64,000 nucleotides of DNA from positions 1 through 64,000 of the forward strand of contig PEAB01000010.1 of the NCBI GenBank assembly GCA_002753395.1, in the 5' to 3' direction. Numbering within the stretch: the stretch's first letter is position 1; each line of letters begins with the position of its first letter. Position numbers and translations under genes: made by a program. Below the pieces are notes generated by a model. That model was not told the origin of the DNA. It did no database searches and saw only the letters and a program-made list of their open reading frames with translations. Of the stretch, positions 51,937-61,749 are shown one piece after another. The stretch is from Nitrospirae bacterium MYbinv3 (GTDB lineage: Bacteria > Nitrospirota > Thermodesulfovibrionia > Thermodesulfovibrionales > Magnetobacteriaceae).

Positions 51937-54900
51937 ATGAGAAAAAGAAACGTATTGTTCCTCTTGTTACTCTCGTTCATGTTTGTGGCAGCCAGCGCAG
52001 CTTTTATGATAGCGCAGGCTGTTGCAGCGAACTGTACAATGTCGGAGGTTACACTCAATCCTATGGACAAGCAATTCTCGTCCGCAGCCGGCAGCGGGTC
52101 ATTCTCTGTGACAACGACCACGAGTTGCACATGGAACGCTACAACTGCTGATACCAGTTGGGTGACCATCACATCTGGTGTCTCAGGTACTGGTAATGGG
52201 ACGTTGAATTACAGTATAACGCAAAATACAGGCACTAGCGCACGTACTGGCATAATCAACGTTGCAGGCCAAGCCTTTACGGTTAAACAAGATGCCGCTG
52301 GCGGAACGAACTGTACGGTAACACTCAGTCCAGTGGATAAGCAATTCCCAGCCTCTGGCGGTACGGGCTCGTTCAGTGTAACAGCCAGCAGCTCCAGTTG
52401 CACATGGACTGCAAACACTGTTGATACGTGGGTGACCATCACCTCCGGCGCCTCAGGCACTGGCAACGGGACAGTGAATTACAGCGTTGCCCAAAACACT
52501 GGCACAAGCGCCCGCACTGGTATAATCAACGTTGCAGGCCAAGCCTTTACAGTTAAACAAGATGCCGCTGGCGGAACGAACTGTACCGTCTCACTCAACC
52601 CGCTAAACAAGCAATATCCAGCCTCCGGCGGTACTGGCTCTTTCAGTGTAACATCCAGCAGCTCCAGTTGCACATGGACTGCAAACACTGTTGATACGTG
52701 GGTGACCATCACCTCCGGCGCCTCAGGCACTGGCAACGGGACAGTGAATTACAGCGTTGCTCAAAACACTGGCTCTACTCCGCGCACTGGTATAATCAAC
52801 GTTTCAGGCCAGGCTTTTACGGTTAAACAGGACCCGGCTGGAACAGTCTGCACTGGTGTTGTACTCAATCCAATGAGTAAGAACTTCCCATCCTCTGGTG
52901 GCAGTGGCTCGTTTAGTATAACTGCTTCTACCAGTTGTACATGGAATGCAACAACAGCCGACAGTTGGGTAACCATAACCTCTGGTGCCTCAGGCACAGG
53001 TAACGGAACTGTAAACTACTCCGTTGCACAAAACACTAGCTCGAACGTACGCACAGGTATTATCAATGTGGCTGGCTTTGCCTTTATGATCCAACAGGAT
53101 CCTGCTGGTTCAAACTGTACGGGGATTGCAATCAGTCCAACAAGCAAGCAATTTGCTGCTTCTGGTGGCAGTGGCTCATTTAACGTAACGGCTCCTACTG
53201 GCTGTACGTGGAATGCCACAACGGCAGATACCTGGATAACCATCACCTCTGGATCCTCAGGCACTGGTAACGCAACCGTAAACTACACTGTTGCACAAAA
53301 CACAGGCACAAGCACACGCACAGGTATTATCAACATAGCGGGTGCGGTCTTTACGATTAAACAAGACCCTGACACGGCCAACTGTAGTGGTGTTGTGCTC
53401 AGTCCAACGCAAAAGAATTATCCATCATCTGGTGGCAGCGGTTCATTCAGTGTAACGGCTCCTACTGGCTGTACGTGGAATGCCACAACGGCTGACAGTT
53501 GGTTGACCATAACCTCTGGCGCTTCAGGCAGTGGAAATGGAACCGTAAACTTCACCGTTTCTCAAAACACAGGCACTTCCCCTCGCACAGGGATAATCAA
53601 CCTGGCTGGTAAGAGCTTTACCGTTATTCAGGATCCTGTCTCATCAAACTGTAGCGGTGTTGCACTCAATCCTATGAATAAGAATTATCCATCATCTGGC
53701 GGTACCGGTTCATTTAGTGTAACGGCTCCTACTAGTTGTACGTGGAATGCCACAACCGCAGACAGTTGGGTAACCATCACATCAGGTGCTTCAGGCAGCG
53801 GTAATGGTACCGTAAACTTCAGTGTGGCTCAAAACACTGGTACAAGTGTACGTACGGGGATAATTAACGTTGCAGGCCAGGCATTTACCATTGTGCAGGA
53901 TTCTACCTCAACTAACTGCACTGGGATTACAATCAGCCCGACCAGTAAGAACTTTGCAGCGGCAGGAGGAAGCGGCAGCGCTAGCGTAACGGCAGCAACC
54001 GGTTGTACGTGGAGTGCCGCAAGCAGCGCCAATTGGATAATCATAACCTCCGGCAGCGCAGGAACCGGTAACGGTACGGTGAGCTACAATGTAGAGCAAA
54101 ACATTGGTACCAACCCAAGGACCGGTAAGATGACCATAGGAGGTCAGACCTTAACGATTACTCAGGATGCTGCTACATCATGTACCATACTAATGTCCCC
54201 AACAACCAAACAGTTCCTATCATATGGTGGCAGCGAGGTTGTAAACGTATCGGCTGCCAGCGAATGTAGCTGGACGGCAGCCAGTAATGACAGTTGGATA
54301 ACAATTACATCCCCAACTTCTGGTACTGGCAATGGGGCCGTATCCTATAGCGTGTCATCAAACACGGGGGCTGCACGCACCGGTACAATGACCATAGGTG
54401 GATTGACTTTTACGGTCACTCAGACGGGTACGGACTGCACCAGTGGTATGTCGATAAACCCAACGAGTAAGAATTTCATCTCATCTGGAGGTAGCGACAC
54501 CGTCAATGTGACAACCCCCAACACTGGTTGTTCGTGGACGGCTATCAGCAATGACAGTTGGATAAATATAACAGCAGGCAGCTCTGCTACCGGCAACGCA
54601 ACCGTATCATATACCGTATCGTCAAACACAACTTCAAGCAAACGCACTGGTACAATGACCATTGCAGGGCAGACATTTACAGTAACCCAAGATGCTCCTC
54701 AATCAGGTCAAATGGAGCTTACGGTTACGATTGTAAATGGTAAACCCCCAGTGACCGAAGGTACAGGCAATATGAGGGCATCCGAGATGGAAGGCCCAGG
54801 TGCTGGCACTGTGACTGTATCGAATGGGAAGTTTACCTGGAGTCATGATGGTAAAATCGGTACGGCGTCTTTTACCAAGGATGCTGAGCTTGTTCTTACA

Positions 54901-55932
54901 GCGATAGAGGGTTTAGGTTTGACGGTTAAGGCCTGGACTGGCTGTGATTCAATTATAGGCAGCGTAAATTGTATGGTCAAGATGGCAGAAAACAAGAAGA
55001 TAACCATAGAATTTTCTGCCCCTAAGACAGTCCAATACGACTTTGACGGTGATGGCAATAGTGATGTGGTGTGGAGAAATGCCACAAATGGAGATGTCTA
55101 CATATGGATGATGGACGGGACAACCATAAAGGGCGGCGACTATGTGGTTAGAAACACCGGTCTGGACTGGGACATAAAGGCAGTAGGCGACTTTAACGGC
55201 GATGGCAGGGCTGACATCCTCTGGCAAAACAATACAACTGGCGACGTCTACATATTCCTTATGAACGGTACGCAGATATCAACCGGTGGTTTTGCTGTAA
55301 GAGGTCTGCCAAAGGAGTGGACAGTCAACGCACTTGGTGATTTTGATGGCGATGGCAAGACCGACATAATGTGGAGAAACACCGTAAATGGTGACATCTA
55401 CATCTGGTTAATGGACGGGACAATGATTGTTGGCGGCGGTTTTGTGATCAGATCCATTGGCCTAGACTGGGAAGTCAAGATCGTTAGTGACCTAAATGGC
55501 GACAAGATGAGCGACATAATCTGGCAGAACAAGACAAGCGGTGATGTCTTTGTTTGGCTAATGAACGGTCTAACGGTATTAAGTCAGGGCTATGCTGCCA
55601 AGGGTGTCCCAAGCAATTGGCAGATACTGACTATCAGCGACTTTGATGGCGATGGCAAGGCTGACATACTGTGGCAAGATACGACCGTTGGAGATTATGT
55701 CGTCTGGTTAATGGATGGGACAACGGTACGCGGCGGAGGATATGTCTCCCGTGGAGTACCGTCAAACTGGCAGGTAATGAAGGCAGGAGATTACAACGGT
55801 AATGGCAAGGCCGACATCATCTGGAGGGACAACAATACCGGAGACGTGTACCTATATCTCATGGATGGCGCAACGACTATAGGCGGTGGTTTTGTCGCAA
55901 GCGGTGTTCCCAGCAACTGGCAGACAAGATAA
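51937..55932 (+). CDS. Large secreted BACON-repeat protein with FG-GAP/VCBS-like C-terminus
   Basis: 1331 residues. A signal peptide (MRKRNVLFLLLLSFMFVAAS) is followed by ten BACON-like beta repeats of about 90 residues (each NCT...KQFxSSGGSGSFSVT...TWVTITSGASGTGNGTVNYSVAQNTG...RTGIINVAG...FTVKQD; about 28-920). A unique region follows (about 925-1030). Six FG-GAP-like repeats close the protein (DFDGDGKTDIMWRNTVNGDIYIWLMDG; calcium-binding DxDxDG). BACON domains are usually carbohydrate- or mucin-binding, and FG-GAP repeats form propellers. It is probably exported to the cell surface or medium; no anchor is visible. Repeats 2 and 3 share more than 100 identical bases, so they duplicated recently. 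It ends 28 bp before a strong terminator. Confidence 0.9.
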   Translation: MRKRNVLFLLLLSFMFVAASAAFMIAQAVAANCTMSEVTLNPMDKQFSSAAGSGSFSVTTTTSCTWNATTADTSWVTITSGVSGTGNGTLNYSITQNTGTSARTGIINVAGQAFTVKQDAAGGTNCTVTLSPVDKQFPASGGTGSFSVTASSSSCTWTANTVDTWVTITSGASGTGNGTVNYSVAQNTGTSARTGIINVAGQAFTVKQDAAGGTNCTVSLNPLNKQYPASGGTGSFSVTSSSSSCTWTANTVDTWVTITSGASGTGNGTVNYSVAQNTGSTPRTGIINVSGQAFTVKQDPAGTVCTGVVLNPMSKNFPSSGGSGSFSITASTSCTWNATTADSWVTITSGASGTGNGTVNYSVAQNTSSNVRTGIINVAGFAFMIQQDPAGSNCTGIAISPTSKQFAASGGSGSFNVTAPTGCTWNATTADTWITITSGSSGTGNATVNYTVAQNTGTSTRTGIINIAGAVFTIKQDPDTANCSGVVLSPTQKNYPSSGGSGSFSVTAPTGCTWNATTADSWLTITSGASGSGNGTVNFTVSQNTGTSPRTGIINLAGKSFTVIQDPVSSNCSGVALNPMNKNYPSSGGTGSFSVTAPTSCTWNATTADSWVTITSGASGSGNGTVNFSVAQNTGTSVRTGIINVAGQAFTIVQDSTSTNCTGITISPTSKNFAAAGGSGSASVTAATGCTWSAASSANWIIITSGSAGTGNGTVSYNVEQNIGTNPRTGKMTIGGQTLTITQDAATSCTILMSPTTKQFLSYGGSEVVNVSAASECSWTAASNDSWITITSPTSGTGNGAVSYSVSSNTGAARTGTMTIGGLTFTVTQTGTDCTSGMSINPTSKNFISSGGSDTVNVTTPNTGCSWTAISNDSWINITAGSSATGNATVSYTVSSNTTSSKRTGTMTIAGQTFTVTQDAPQSGQMELTVTIVNGKPPVTEGTGNMRASEMEGPGAGTVTVSNGKFTWSHDGKIGTASFTKDAELVLTAIEGLGLTVKAWTGCDSIIGSVNCMVKMAENKKITIEFSAPKTVQYDFDGDGNSDVVWRNATNGDVYIWMMDGTTIKGGDYVVRNTGLDWDIKAVGDFNGDGRADILWQNNTTGDVYIFLMNGTQISTGGFAVRGLPKEWTVNALGDFDGDGKTDIMWRNTVNGDIYIWLMDGTMIVGGGFVIRSIGLDWEVKIVSDLNGDKMSDIIWQNKTSGDVFVWLMNGLTVLSQGYAAKGVPSNWQILTISDFDGDGKADILWQDTTVGDYVVWLMDGTTVRGGGYVSRGVPSNWQVMKAGDYNGNGKADIIWRDNNTGDVYLYLMDGATTIGGGFVASGVPSNWQTR

Positions 55933-55960
55933 ACACTAAAACCAAAAACCTAAGATAACA

Positions 55961-55992
55961 AAAAAGGGGCTGCTAAAACAGCCCCTTTTTTT
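55961..55992 (+). terminator. Rho-independent terminator after the BACON gene
   Basis: AAAAAGGGGCTG-CTAAAA-CAGCCCCTTTTTTT: a GC-rich stem flanked by an A-run and a run of seven T. The symmetric A/T tracts mean it could also end transcripts coming from the right. Confidence 0.92.
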
Positions 55993-56070
55993 GGGTAGCT
56001 CTGCAGAGGTTGTGATATTAACCCTCCTCCCTTGATGAGAGGGGTTAGTGGTAATGCTATTGATTTAAGC
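55993..56070 (+). repeat. Dispersed repeat (family 3), copy b
   Basis: CTGCAGAGGTTGTGATATTA, CTCCCTTGATGAGAGGGG, GGTAATGCTATTG: same block as 4696-4774, with mismatches. It runs directly into family 1 copy 11. Confidence 0.7.
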
Positions 56071-56203
56071 AACCGCGACTGGTATTTACGGGGTCAAGGG
56101 GACGAGTTCCCTTGTGAGAGGGTCTAGGGAGGGGGTTGCGAACCCCTGCGACTGTAGGCAAAGCCCTCCCTACTTTTTTCTTCTACGCAGTCTTAAGTCA
56201 ACC
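56064..56203 (+). repeat. Dispersed palindromic repeat family 1, copy 11
   Basis: Flank TTAAGCAACC...ATTTAC (as copy 3), core GGGGTCAAGGGGACGAG, hairpin GGGGGTTGCGAACCCC, GGGCTTTGCC region reversed, and tail GTCTTAAGTCAACC (as copy 6). It is a near-complete mosaic copy. Confidence 0.85.
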
Positions 56204-56213
56204 TACTTCGGAG

Positions 56214-57497
56214 TTACTCCTTCTTGTTCAAGACGTTAAGCACGCGCTTTTCTATCCACATCTTGTCCCACCACGCGACGGGGCTTACGTACTGCCCATG
56301 CAAGAGCATAGCAAAGTGCACGTGGTCGCCGCCGGCAAACCCAGTCATACCGCTGTGTCCTACAATAGAGGCCCTCTCCACATTTTGACCAACCGTAACA
56401 TCTATAGTGGACAGGTGAGCGTAGAAACTCATCAATCCAAGACCGTGGTCAATTATTATGACGTTGCCATATATGCCAAGGTCCCCAGTAAACAGGATCA
56501 CACCGCTGTTAGCCGCCTCTACAGGGATGTTGCTTAGGGAGGCTAGGTCAAAACCCAGATGCCTGCTGTTGCTGACTATCTTGCCCTCATACTCGTAACT
56601 CCTTAAATCACCGAAATGGGCAAAGACCTTGCTGTTTTTCATCTGCACAAACGGCCCGCTCCACAACATCTTGTTAGCGCTGGTCTTTGTGAGTCCTTTT
56701 ATCTTTTCCTCTGCCTCTGCCCTCCATTTCTCATTCACGGTCTTGAAGGCATCTAAGGGGGGCATATCAGTTGTCTTTAAAAGGGGATAGACATGCCTCT
56801 TCACAAAGTCTTCCGTTATCTTCAGGGTGTCCTTCCTGTATACAGTCCTTTTTAATATCGTCTTGACCGGAGTTGATGCCTTGTTTCCTGCCAAATCTAC
56901 CGCCTCTGCAAAGATAGGGGTGTTAAGGGGCAGATCTAGCCCTATGGGATAGATAACAAAAAAACGCTGCTTGTCCTCAGATATTTCGTTTGTAGCCGGA
57001 TATGTGTTGTCTGCCTCCTTTATATAGACGCTCTTTGCATCCTTGGCCTTTATAAGCGCAGCGGCTGAAGACCCCTGATCTGTAATATAGGAGCAGTCGA
57101 TTAAGGATATCTCTGGCGGGATTGTGTCTATTGTAGTAGAGACAATCTCTTGAGTCTTTGCAAACCGCCCTGCAACAGCCTTTACTGTTATCTCGGCCTT
57201 GCCGTCCTCAATAGAGAGTTTTCGTGGTTCAATAGTCAACGTCAGGTCAACGAGTTTTTTGTTTGGCATGTCTTTCAATAGCGAGGTTTCCTTGGCGTTT
57301 TGGCTCATAGAGACCTCTACGTACTTTATGGCGGCGTTACTGGAGAGCTTTAATTGAACCATCTTCTTAGCGGGAATCTGCTCAAGCTCTTTTAGGTCCT
57401 CTATAACAGGTGCTTTTGACCTAAATATAAACAGCAGCAACCCCACAAGACAAAGGGTGCCACCTGCAATTGCTATTATTATAGTCTGCTTTTTCAT
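56214..57497 (-). CDS. Membrane-anchored M23 (LytM) peptidase-family protein
   Basis: 427 residues. An N-terminal signal anchor (IIIAIAGGTLCLVGLLLFIF) precedes a long beta-rich region (about 40-250). The C-terminal M23 domain (about 290-415) has zinc ligands HLGFD, and HVH in GDHVHFAM with an upstream HLS. The catalytic set looks complete. It trims peptidoglycan cross-bridges, or activates other hydrolases. It starts one base after the ntrX stop, so it is co-transcribed with the ntrYX pair, and may be under the same envelope-stress or nitrogen control (inference). Confidence 0.88.
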   Translation of the reverse strand: MKKQTIIIAIAGGTLCLVGLLLFIFRSKAPVIEDLKELEQIPAKKMVQLKLSSNAAIKYVEVSMSQNAKETSLLKDMPNKKLVDLTLTIEPRKLSIEDGKAEITVKAVAGRFAKTQEIVSTTIDTIPPEISLIDCSYITDQGSSAAALIKAKDAKSVYIKEADNTYPATNEISEDKQRFFVIYPIGLDLPLNTPIFAEAVDLAGNKASTPVKTILKRTVYRKDTLKITEDFVKRHVYPLLKTTDMPPLDAFKTVNEKWRAEAEEKIKGLTKTSANKMLWSGPFVQMKNSKVFAHFGDLRSYEYEGKIVSNSRHLGFDLASLSNIPVEAANSGVILFTGDLGIYGNVIIIDHGLGLMSFYAHLSTIDVTVGQNVERASIVGHSGMTGFAGGDHVHFAMLLHGQYVSPVAWWDKMWIEKRVLNVLNKKE

Positions 57498-58841
57498 CTA
57501 TGGTATGGATATCCCGTAACTCTTTATCTTTCTATGTAGGTTACTTCTTTCAATCTGCAGGGCCTCGGCCGTCTTAGAGACGTTCCATTTATGTTTTATC
57601 AGTTGCTTGATTATATAATCCTTTTCAAAGCTATCCCGTGCCTCTCTGAGGGTCTCAAAGGCAAAGTAGTCAACGGAGGTATTCTTATAAATGGAGACCT
57701 CGCTGCTCGTAATGACCTTGGCTTGAACCATTATGAACAAACGTTCAAGCGTGTTCTTTAACTCCCTGACGTTGCCTGGCCAGTCGTAGTTGTTAAGTAT
57801 CTTTTGAGCATCCTTGTCGATGGTCTTAACAGGTTTACCGTACTCGGTTGCAAAGAGGTTCATGAAGTAGTCTATCAATATTGGCAGGTCTTCTTTTCTC
57901 TCCCGCAGGGGGGGGACAATAATGGGGATGACGTTGAGTCTGAAAAAAAGATCCTCTCTGAACTTGCCCTCTTTAACCTCTTTGGGCAGGTCCTTGTTCG
58001 TAGCGGCTATAATCCTAACGTCCACCTTTATATTCTTACTGCCGCCAACCCGCTGAAACTCTTGGGTCTCTATGACTCTCAGCACCTTTGCCTGCGTGGT
58101 CAGGGACATATCACCTATTTCGTCTAAAAACAGCGTACCCTCGTGGGAAAGCTCAAATTTGCCCTTCTTTTTCTCAAACGCCCCTGTAAAAGACCCCTTT
58201 TCATGTCCAAACAGCTCGCTTTCAATAAGCTCAGTCGGTATTGCCACACAGTTGACCTCTACAAAAGGCTTGTTAGCCCTGTCGCTCTGCAGGTGCAGGT
58301 TTCTAGCCACAAGCTCCTTGCCCGATCCGCTCTCGCCCATGATCAGCACCCTGGCGTTGCTCTTACCTGCAATTTCGACCTGATTTATTAGCTCAGCCAT
58401 GCCCTCGGACTCACCGATCATCATGTAGCGTTTTATGGTTTCCTTCCTGAGAGACTCGTTTTGTAACTGTAGTTCCTTTCGCTCTATGGCCCTCTTTACC
58501 GTTAGCAGCACTCGCTCCAGAGACAGAGGTTTTTCAAGGAAATCGTATGCCCCCATCTTGGTTGACTTCACGGCCTGATCTATCTTGCCGTGTCCAGAGA
58601 TTATTATCACCGGTATGTACTGGTTGATCTTTTTGATCTCCTCAAGGGTATCTATCCCGTCCATGCCAGGCAGCCACAGGTCGAGAAATATGACATCGGG
58701 TGTGTGCTTGTTCACAAACTCCACGGCCTCCTCACCGGAGGAGGCTACGACAACGCTAAAGCCCTCATCCTCGAATATCTCACCGAGGGTCTCCCTGATG
58801 CTTTGCTCGTCGTCTACTATCAGTATGGTATTGTCGCTCAT
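57498..58841 (-). CDS. ntrX: Sigma54-dependent response regulator, NtrX-like
   Basis: 447 residues. The receiver domain has Asp54 (VIFLDLWLPG). The AAA+ domain has Walker A GESGSGKE, the sigma54-contact loop as GSFTGAFEKK, and Walker B GTLFLDEIGD. The C-terminal Fis-type HTH is NVSKTAEALQIERSNLHRKIK. It activates sigma54 promoters after phosphorylation by the adjacent kinase. NtrX and NtrY are named by homology and order; the target genes are unknown here. It lies 35 bp from the kinase. Confidence 0.92.
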   Translation of the reverse strand: MSDNTILIVDDEQSIRETLGEIFEDEGFSVVVASSGEEAVEFVNKHTPDVIFLDLWLPGMDGIDTLEEIKKINQYIPVIIISGHGKIDQAVKSTKMGAYDFLEKPLSLERVLLTVKRAIERKELQLQNESLRKETIKRYMMIGESEGMAELINQVEIAGKSNARVLIMGESGSGKELVARNLHLQSDRANKPFVEVNCVAIPTELIESELFGHEKGSFTGAFEKKKGKFELSHEGTLFLDEIGDMSLTTQAKVLRVIETQEFQRVGGSKNIKVDVRIIAATNKDLPKEVKEGKFREDLFFRLNVIPIIVPPLRERKEDLPILIDYFMNLFATEYGKPVKTIDKDAQKILNNYDWPGNVRELKNTLERLFIMVQAKVITSSEVSIYKNTSVDYFAFETLREARDSFEKDYIIKQLIKHKWNVSKTAEALQIERSNLHRKIKSYGISIP

Positions 58842-58876
58842 CTTTATTACAACCCTTTAACCCTACGGGCCTTTAA

Positions 58877-60907
58877 TCAGTAACAGGGCAGCTCTATCTT
58901 AAATATGGAGCCTTTGGGTACGTTATCGCTAACCTTGATACTTCCCTTGTGCTCCATGACGATCCGCTGTGCTATGGCAAGCCCTAACCCTGTGCCGTTC
59001 TTCCTTCTTGAAAAGTATGGCTGAAACAGCTTGTCCTTGTCCTCTTCATCTATGCCTTTGCCATTATCGCTTATTTCAATGAGGATGTACGAATGACTCT
59101 CATCCTCTTTTACGATTATACCTATTTTACCATTTTCTTCAATTGCTTGGATTGCATTGTCAAAAATATTTATCAGCACCCGTTTGAACTGCTCAGGGTC
59201 AAGCATGATCTCTTTGACGTCTGTTTCGTAATAGAGTTGTATCTCTAACGTTTCATACTCCCGGTAGAGGTCTATGACCTCGTTTATTAGTGAGTTTAGA
59301 TCTGATGAGGTCAACTCTATGTCGGGCATCCTGCCGTAGCGTGAGAACTCGTTGACCAGTCGTTGAAGGCCATCGACCTCTTTTACGATGGTGCTGGTAG
59401 CCTTTTCTATAATCCGGTCGAAGTTGACGTCTTTGTTCTTCCACCGTTTGAGGAGCCTCTCGGCTGAGAGTTTGATGGGAGTGAGGGGGTTTTTGATCTC
59501 ATGAGTGAGGCGTTTTGCAACGTCCTGCCAGGCAAGCGCCTTTTCTGCCTGTATAAGCTCCGTAAGGTCGTCAAAGACCACTAAGGTGCCTAGGGAGTTC
59601 TTTGCCTCGTCCTTCAGTTGGATGATGAAGATCCTTAGCACCATGTTCTTGCCGCTTATGGAGAGCTTCATCTGCTCTTTAACGCTGTGGAAGTTGTGCA
59701 GGTTTATACCCTTTATGAATGAGTGAAATTCGTCTGAGTGTATGTTTTTGACCAGCTCTGTGTATAGTCTGTTGACCACCTCATCGGTCTTGACATCTAA
59801 GATGTTGGCTGCCGCTCCGTTTATGGTTATTACCCTGCTCTGGTCATCTAGGAAGATGACGCCTGAGTTTATATTGTTGATGATACTCTCCATGCACAAC
59901 CTTCTTCTGTCAGACTCTAGGTAGGCGTTATGCAAAGACAGTTCGGTGTTTCTTATCTTTTCAATCATGCTGTTAAAGGACAGTATGAGTCTGCCAATCT
60001 CGCCATCCCCGCTGGGGTCGACGATGGTATCGAAGTTGCCCTGTGAGATTATGGTTGTTGCACGTACAAGATTCTGTATTGGCTCTGTAATCCCCCGTGA
60101 GATCCTCATTGCTATCCAGAGGGCGATGGATACGACTAATAGTGTGATAAAGCCTAAGATTATCAGTAAGTTTGCCTTAAGCGGCATTTTATATGCCTTG
60201 AGTGTCCCATAGTTTTTATATGCAGATTGTATGTCCTCCACCTTGTTGGTTATCTCAACAGGAAGTGTTGTGCTCAGGAGCAAGACCTCCTTGACAATCC
60301 CGTCTCTTTTTACAGGCACAGCCGCTCGTATTATGTCTACGCTGCCGCTGCTTATAACCACTGTGCTGTTAATCCCTCTGAAGGCATTTCGTATCACCTC
60401 GGAGTTATCCTCTGACTCGTTTTTAACTACTTCTATGTGGTATCTACCGGATGGTCTTGCACCTTCGCTTATGGCTATGGCGTCGATGAGGGTGTTGTCT
60501 CTGACCATATCGTAAAAGCTAGTGGCAAGGGTGAAGGCATCGCTTACGGGTTTATTTATAAATGGTGTAAACCACTTATCTATGTAGTTGGTGACCAACC
60601 CGCTGGCAATAATAAAGAGCATAGCAGAGGGTAAGAGCGTTATGCCTACAAAGATTATGACCAGCTTGGTCTTAAAGCGATAGCCAGTGCGCCGCTTCTT
60701 TCTCTCTACGTAGAGCTTAATGAGGCTGTTAAACAAAATGATGGTAAGCGTAAAGAGTGCCAAAAGCGTCAGGATAAATAGCACGACGATTATAATCTTA
60801 GGTGTAACGCCCCTTTCAAACTTCAATACCGAGGCGTCAAACATACGAATGCCTATCAGCGCCATGACAAGCGCTAAGAGCGCTGCCCATAACCGGTAAT
60901 GTCTCAA
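58877..60907 (-). CDS. ntrY: Membrane histidine kinase, NtrY-like
   Basis: 676 residues. About four N-terminal membrane spans (to about 115) and a periplasmic/sensor part (about 115-245) precede a further span. A HAMP domain (about 265-320) and a PAS domain (about 335-430) follow. The HisKA H-box is RLTHEIKNPLTPIKLSAERL near 470, then a HATPase with N box (VLINIFDNAIQAIE) and G boxes (ISDNGKGID, GTGLGLAIAQ). It phosphorylates the NtrX-like regulator encoded just downstream. Confidence 0.92.
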   Translation of the reverse strand: MRHYRLWAALLALVMALIGIRMFDASVLKFERGVTPKIIIVVLFILTLLALFTLTIILFNSLIKLYVERKKRRTGYRFKTKLVIIFVGITLLPSAMLFIIASGLVTNYIDKWFTPFINKPVSDAFTLATSFYDMVRDNTLIDAIAISEGARPSGRYHIEVVKNESEDNSEVIRNAFRGINSTVVISSGSVDIIRAAVPVKRDGIVKEVLLLSTTLPVEITNKVEDIQSAYKNYGTLKAYKMPLKANLLIILGFITLLVVSIALWIAMRISRGITEPIQNLVRATTIISQGNFDTIVDPSGDGEIGRLILSFNSMIEKIRNTELSLHNAYLESDRRRLCMESIINNINSGVIFLDDQSRVITINGAAANILDVKTDEVVNRLYTELVKNIHSDEFHSFIKGINLHNFHSVKEQMKLSISGKNMVLRIFIIQLKDEAKNSLGTLVVFDDLTELIQAEKALAWQDVAKRLTHEIKNPLTPIKLSAERLLKRWKNKDVNFDRIIEKATSTIVKEVDGLQRLVNEFSRYGRMPDIELTSSDLNSLINEVIDLYREYETLEIQLYYETDVKEIMLDPEQFKRVLINIFDNAIQAIEENGKIGIIVKEDESHSYILIEISDNGKGIDEEDKDKLFQPYFSRRKNGTGLGLAIAQRIVMEHKGSIKVSDNVPKGSIFKIELPCY

Positions 60908-60920
60908 CTTTCTATTATCC

Positions 60921-61478
60921 TCATCTGAGCTTTATCTTGAATTCTTCTGTGTCCTTTTTTATTTTAAAGTCCTTGTCGTCAACAAAAAACAGGACGTAAG
61001 AGTAAAACTGCGGCGGTTTTTGCTTGATCGATTCAATGGTAATCCTTATAAAGTAGATGCCGTCCTCTTGCAGTTCGCTCAAGGATATCTGGATGTCCCT
61101 GATGCGCAAGGCCCATCGCAGCATGGAGTCAAACGAAGAGAACCGCTTTTCTAAGATAGTGGTTTCATCAACCGAGACGACCTTGAATTCGCCCTTAACG
61201 ATGTTAGCGTTAAGGGTTCTTGTGAGCTTCTTGCCTCGTATGAATTCGTCTGGCCAGACGTGCCATTTCCTGAACAGGTCTACGTAAAAGACAAGCTCCT
61301 TTTGGAGCCCCTCGCGTATACTGGTTATCTGTTCTTCAGTAAGAGTGAGGGTAAGGCTAACACGTGCAGAGCTGCCGTTAAATACGACCTCCGGGCCAAT
61401 TATCTCCTCAGAAGAAGCAGTTTTAGCAGCTATAATAACCGTTAAAAGTATTAGAAATGTGACGACTCTTTGCATCAA
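60921..61478 (-). CDS. DUF4390 protein with signal peptide
   Basis: 185 residues. The N-terminal signal peptide (MMQRVVTFLILLTVIIAAKTAS) is followed by a DUF4390 domain with FNGSSARVSLTLTLTEEQ and EGLQKELVFYVDLFRKW. The gene sits 13 bp before ntrY, as in many genomes, suggesting that it serves the envelope signal sensed by NtrY (inference). Function is unknown. Confidence 0.85.
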   Translation of the reverse strand: MMQRVVTFLILLTVIIAAKTASSEEIIGPEVVFNGSSARVSLTLTLTEEQITSIREGLQKELVFYVDLFRKWHVWPDEFIRGKKLTRTLNANIVKGEFKVVSVDETTILEKRFSSFDSMLRWALRIRDIQISLSELQEDGIYFIRITIESIKQKPPQFYSYVLFFVDDKDFKIKKDTEEFKIKLR

Positions 61479-61613
61479 TACACTGGTTTAAATATCCTAA
61501 TGGTTCAGTATACCATAAACACTCCAACAATGAGTATAGGATGCTGGCCTGATGTATACGATATCCTGAAAAGCGCCATGTAGTGATATCGGTAAGAGAT
61601 CTAAACGAATGGC

Positions 61614-61736
61614 TAACATGTAAGTACATGGACATAAACATATTTATGAATTAGGATTGAGTATTAAGGGGTCAAGGGGACTGGTCCCCTTGTGGGTGGG
61701 TCTGAGGGAGGGCAAAGCCCTCACTTTTTCCCTTCT
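61614..61736 (+). repeat. Dispersed palindromic repeat family 1, copy 12
   Basis: Flank AACATGTAAGTACATGGACA (as copy 5, reversed), ATTAGGATTGA, core GGGGTCAAGGGGACTGG and tail GGGAGGGCAAAGCCCTC. Confidence 0.85.
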
Positions 61737-61749
61737 ATTCCTAAACCCA

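Noticed and set aside
52209-54662. Series of minus-strand ORFs of about 80 residues (MPVPEAPEVMVTHVS...)
   Set aside because: They are repeated because the BACON gene below them is repeated; they are antisense shadows.
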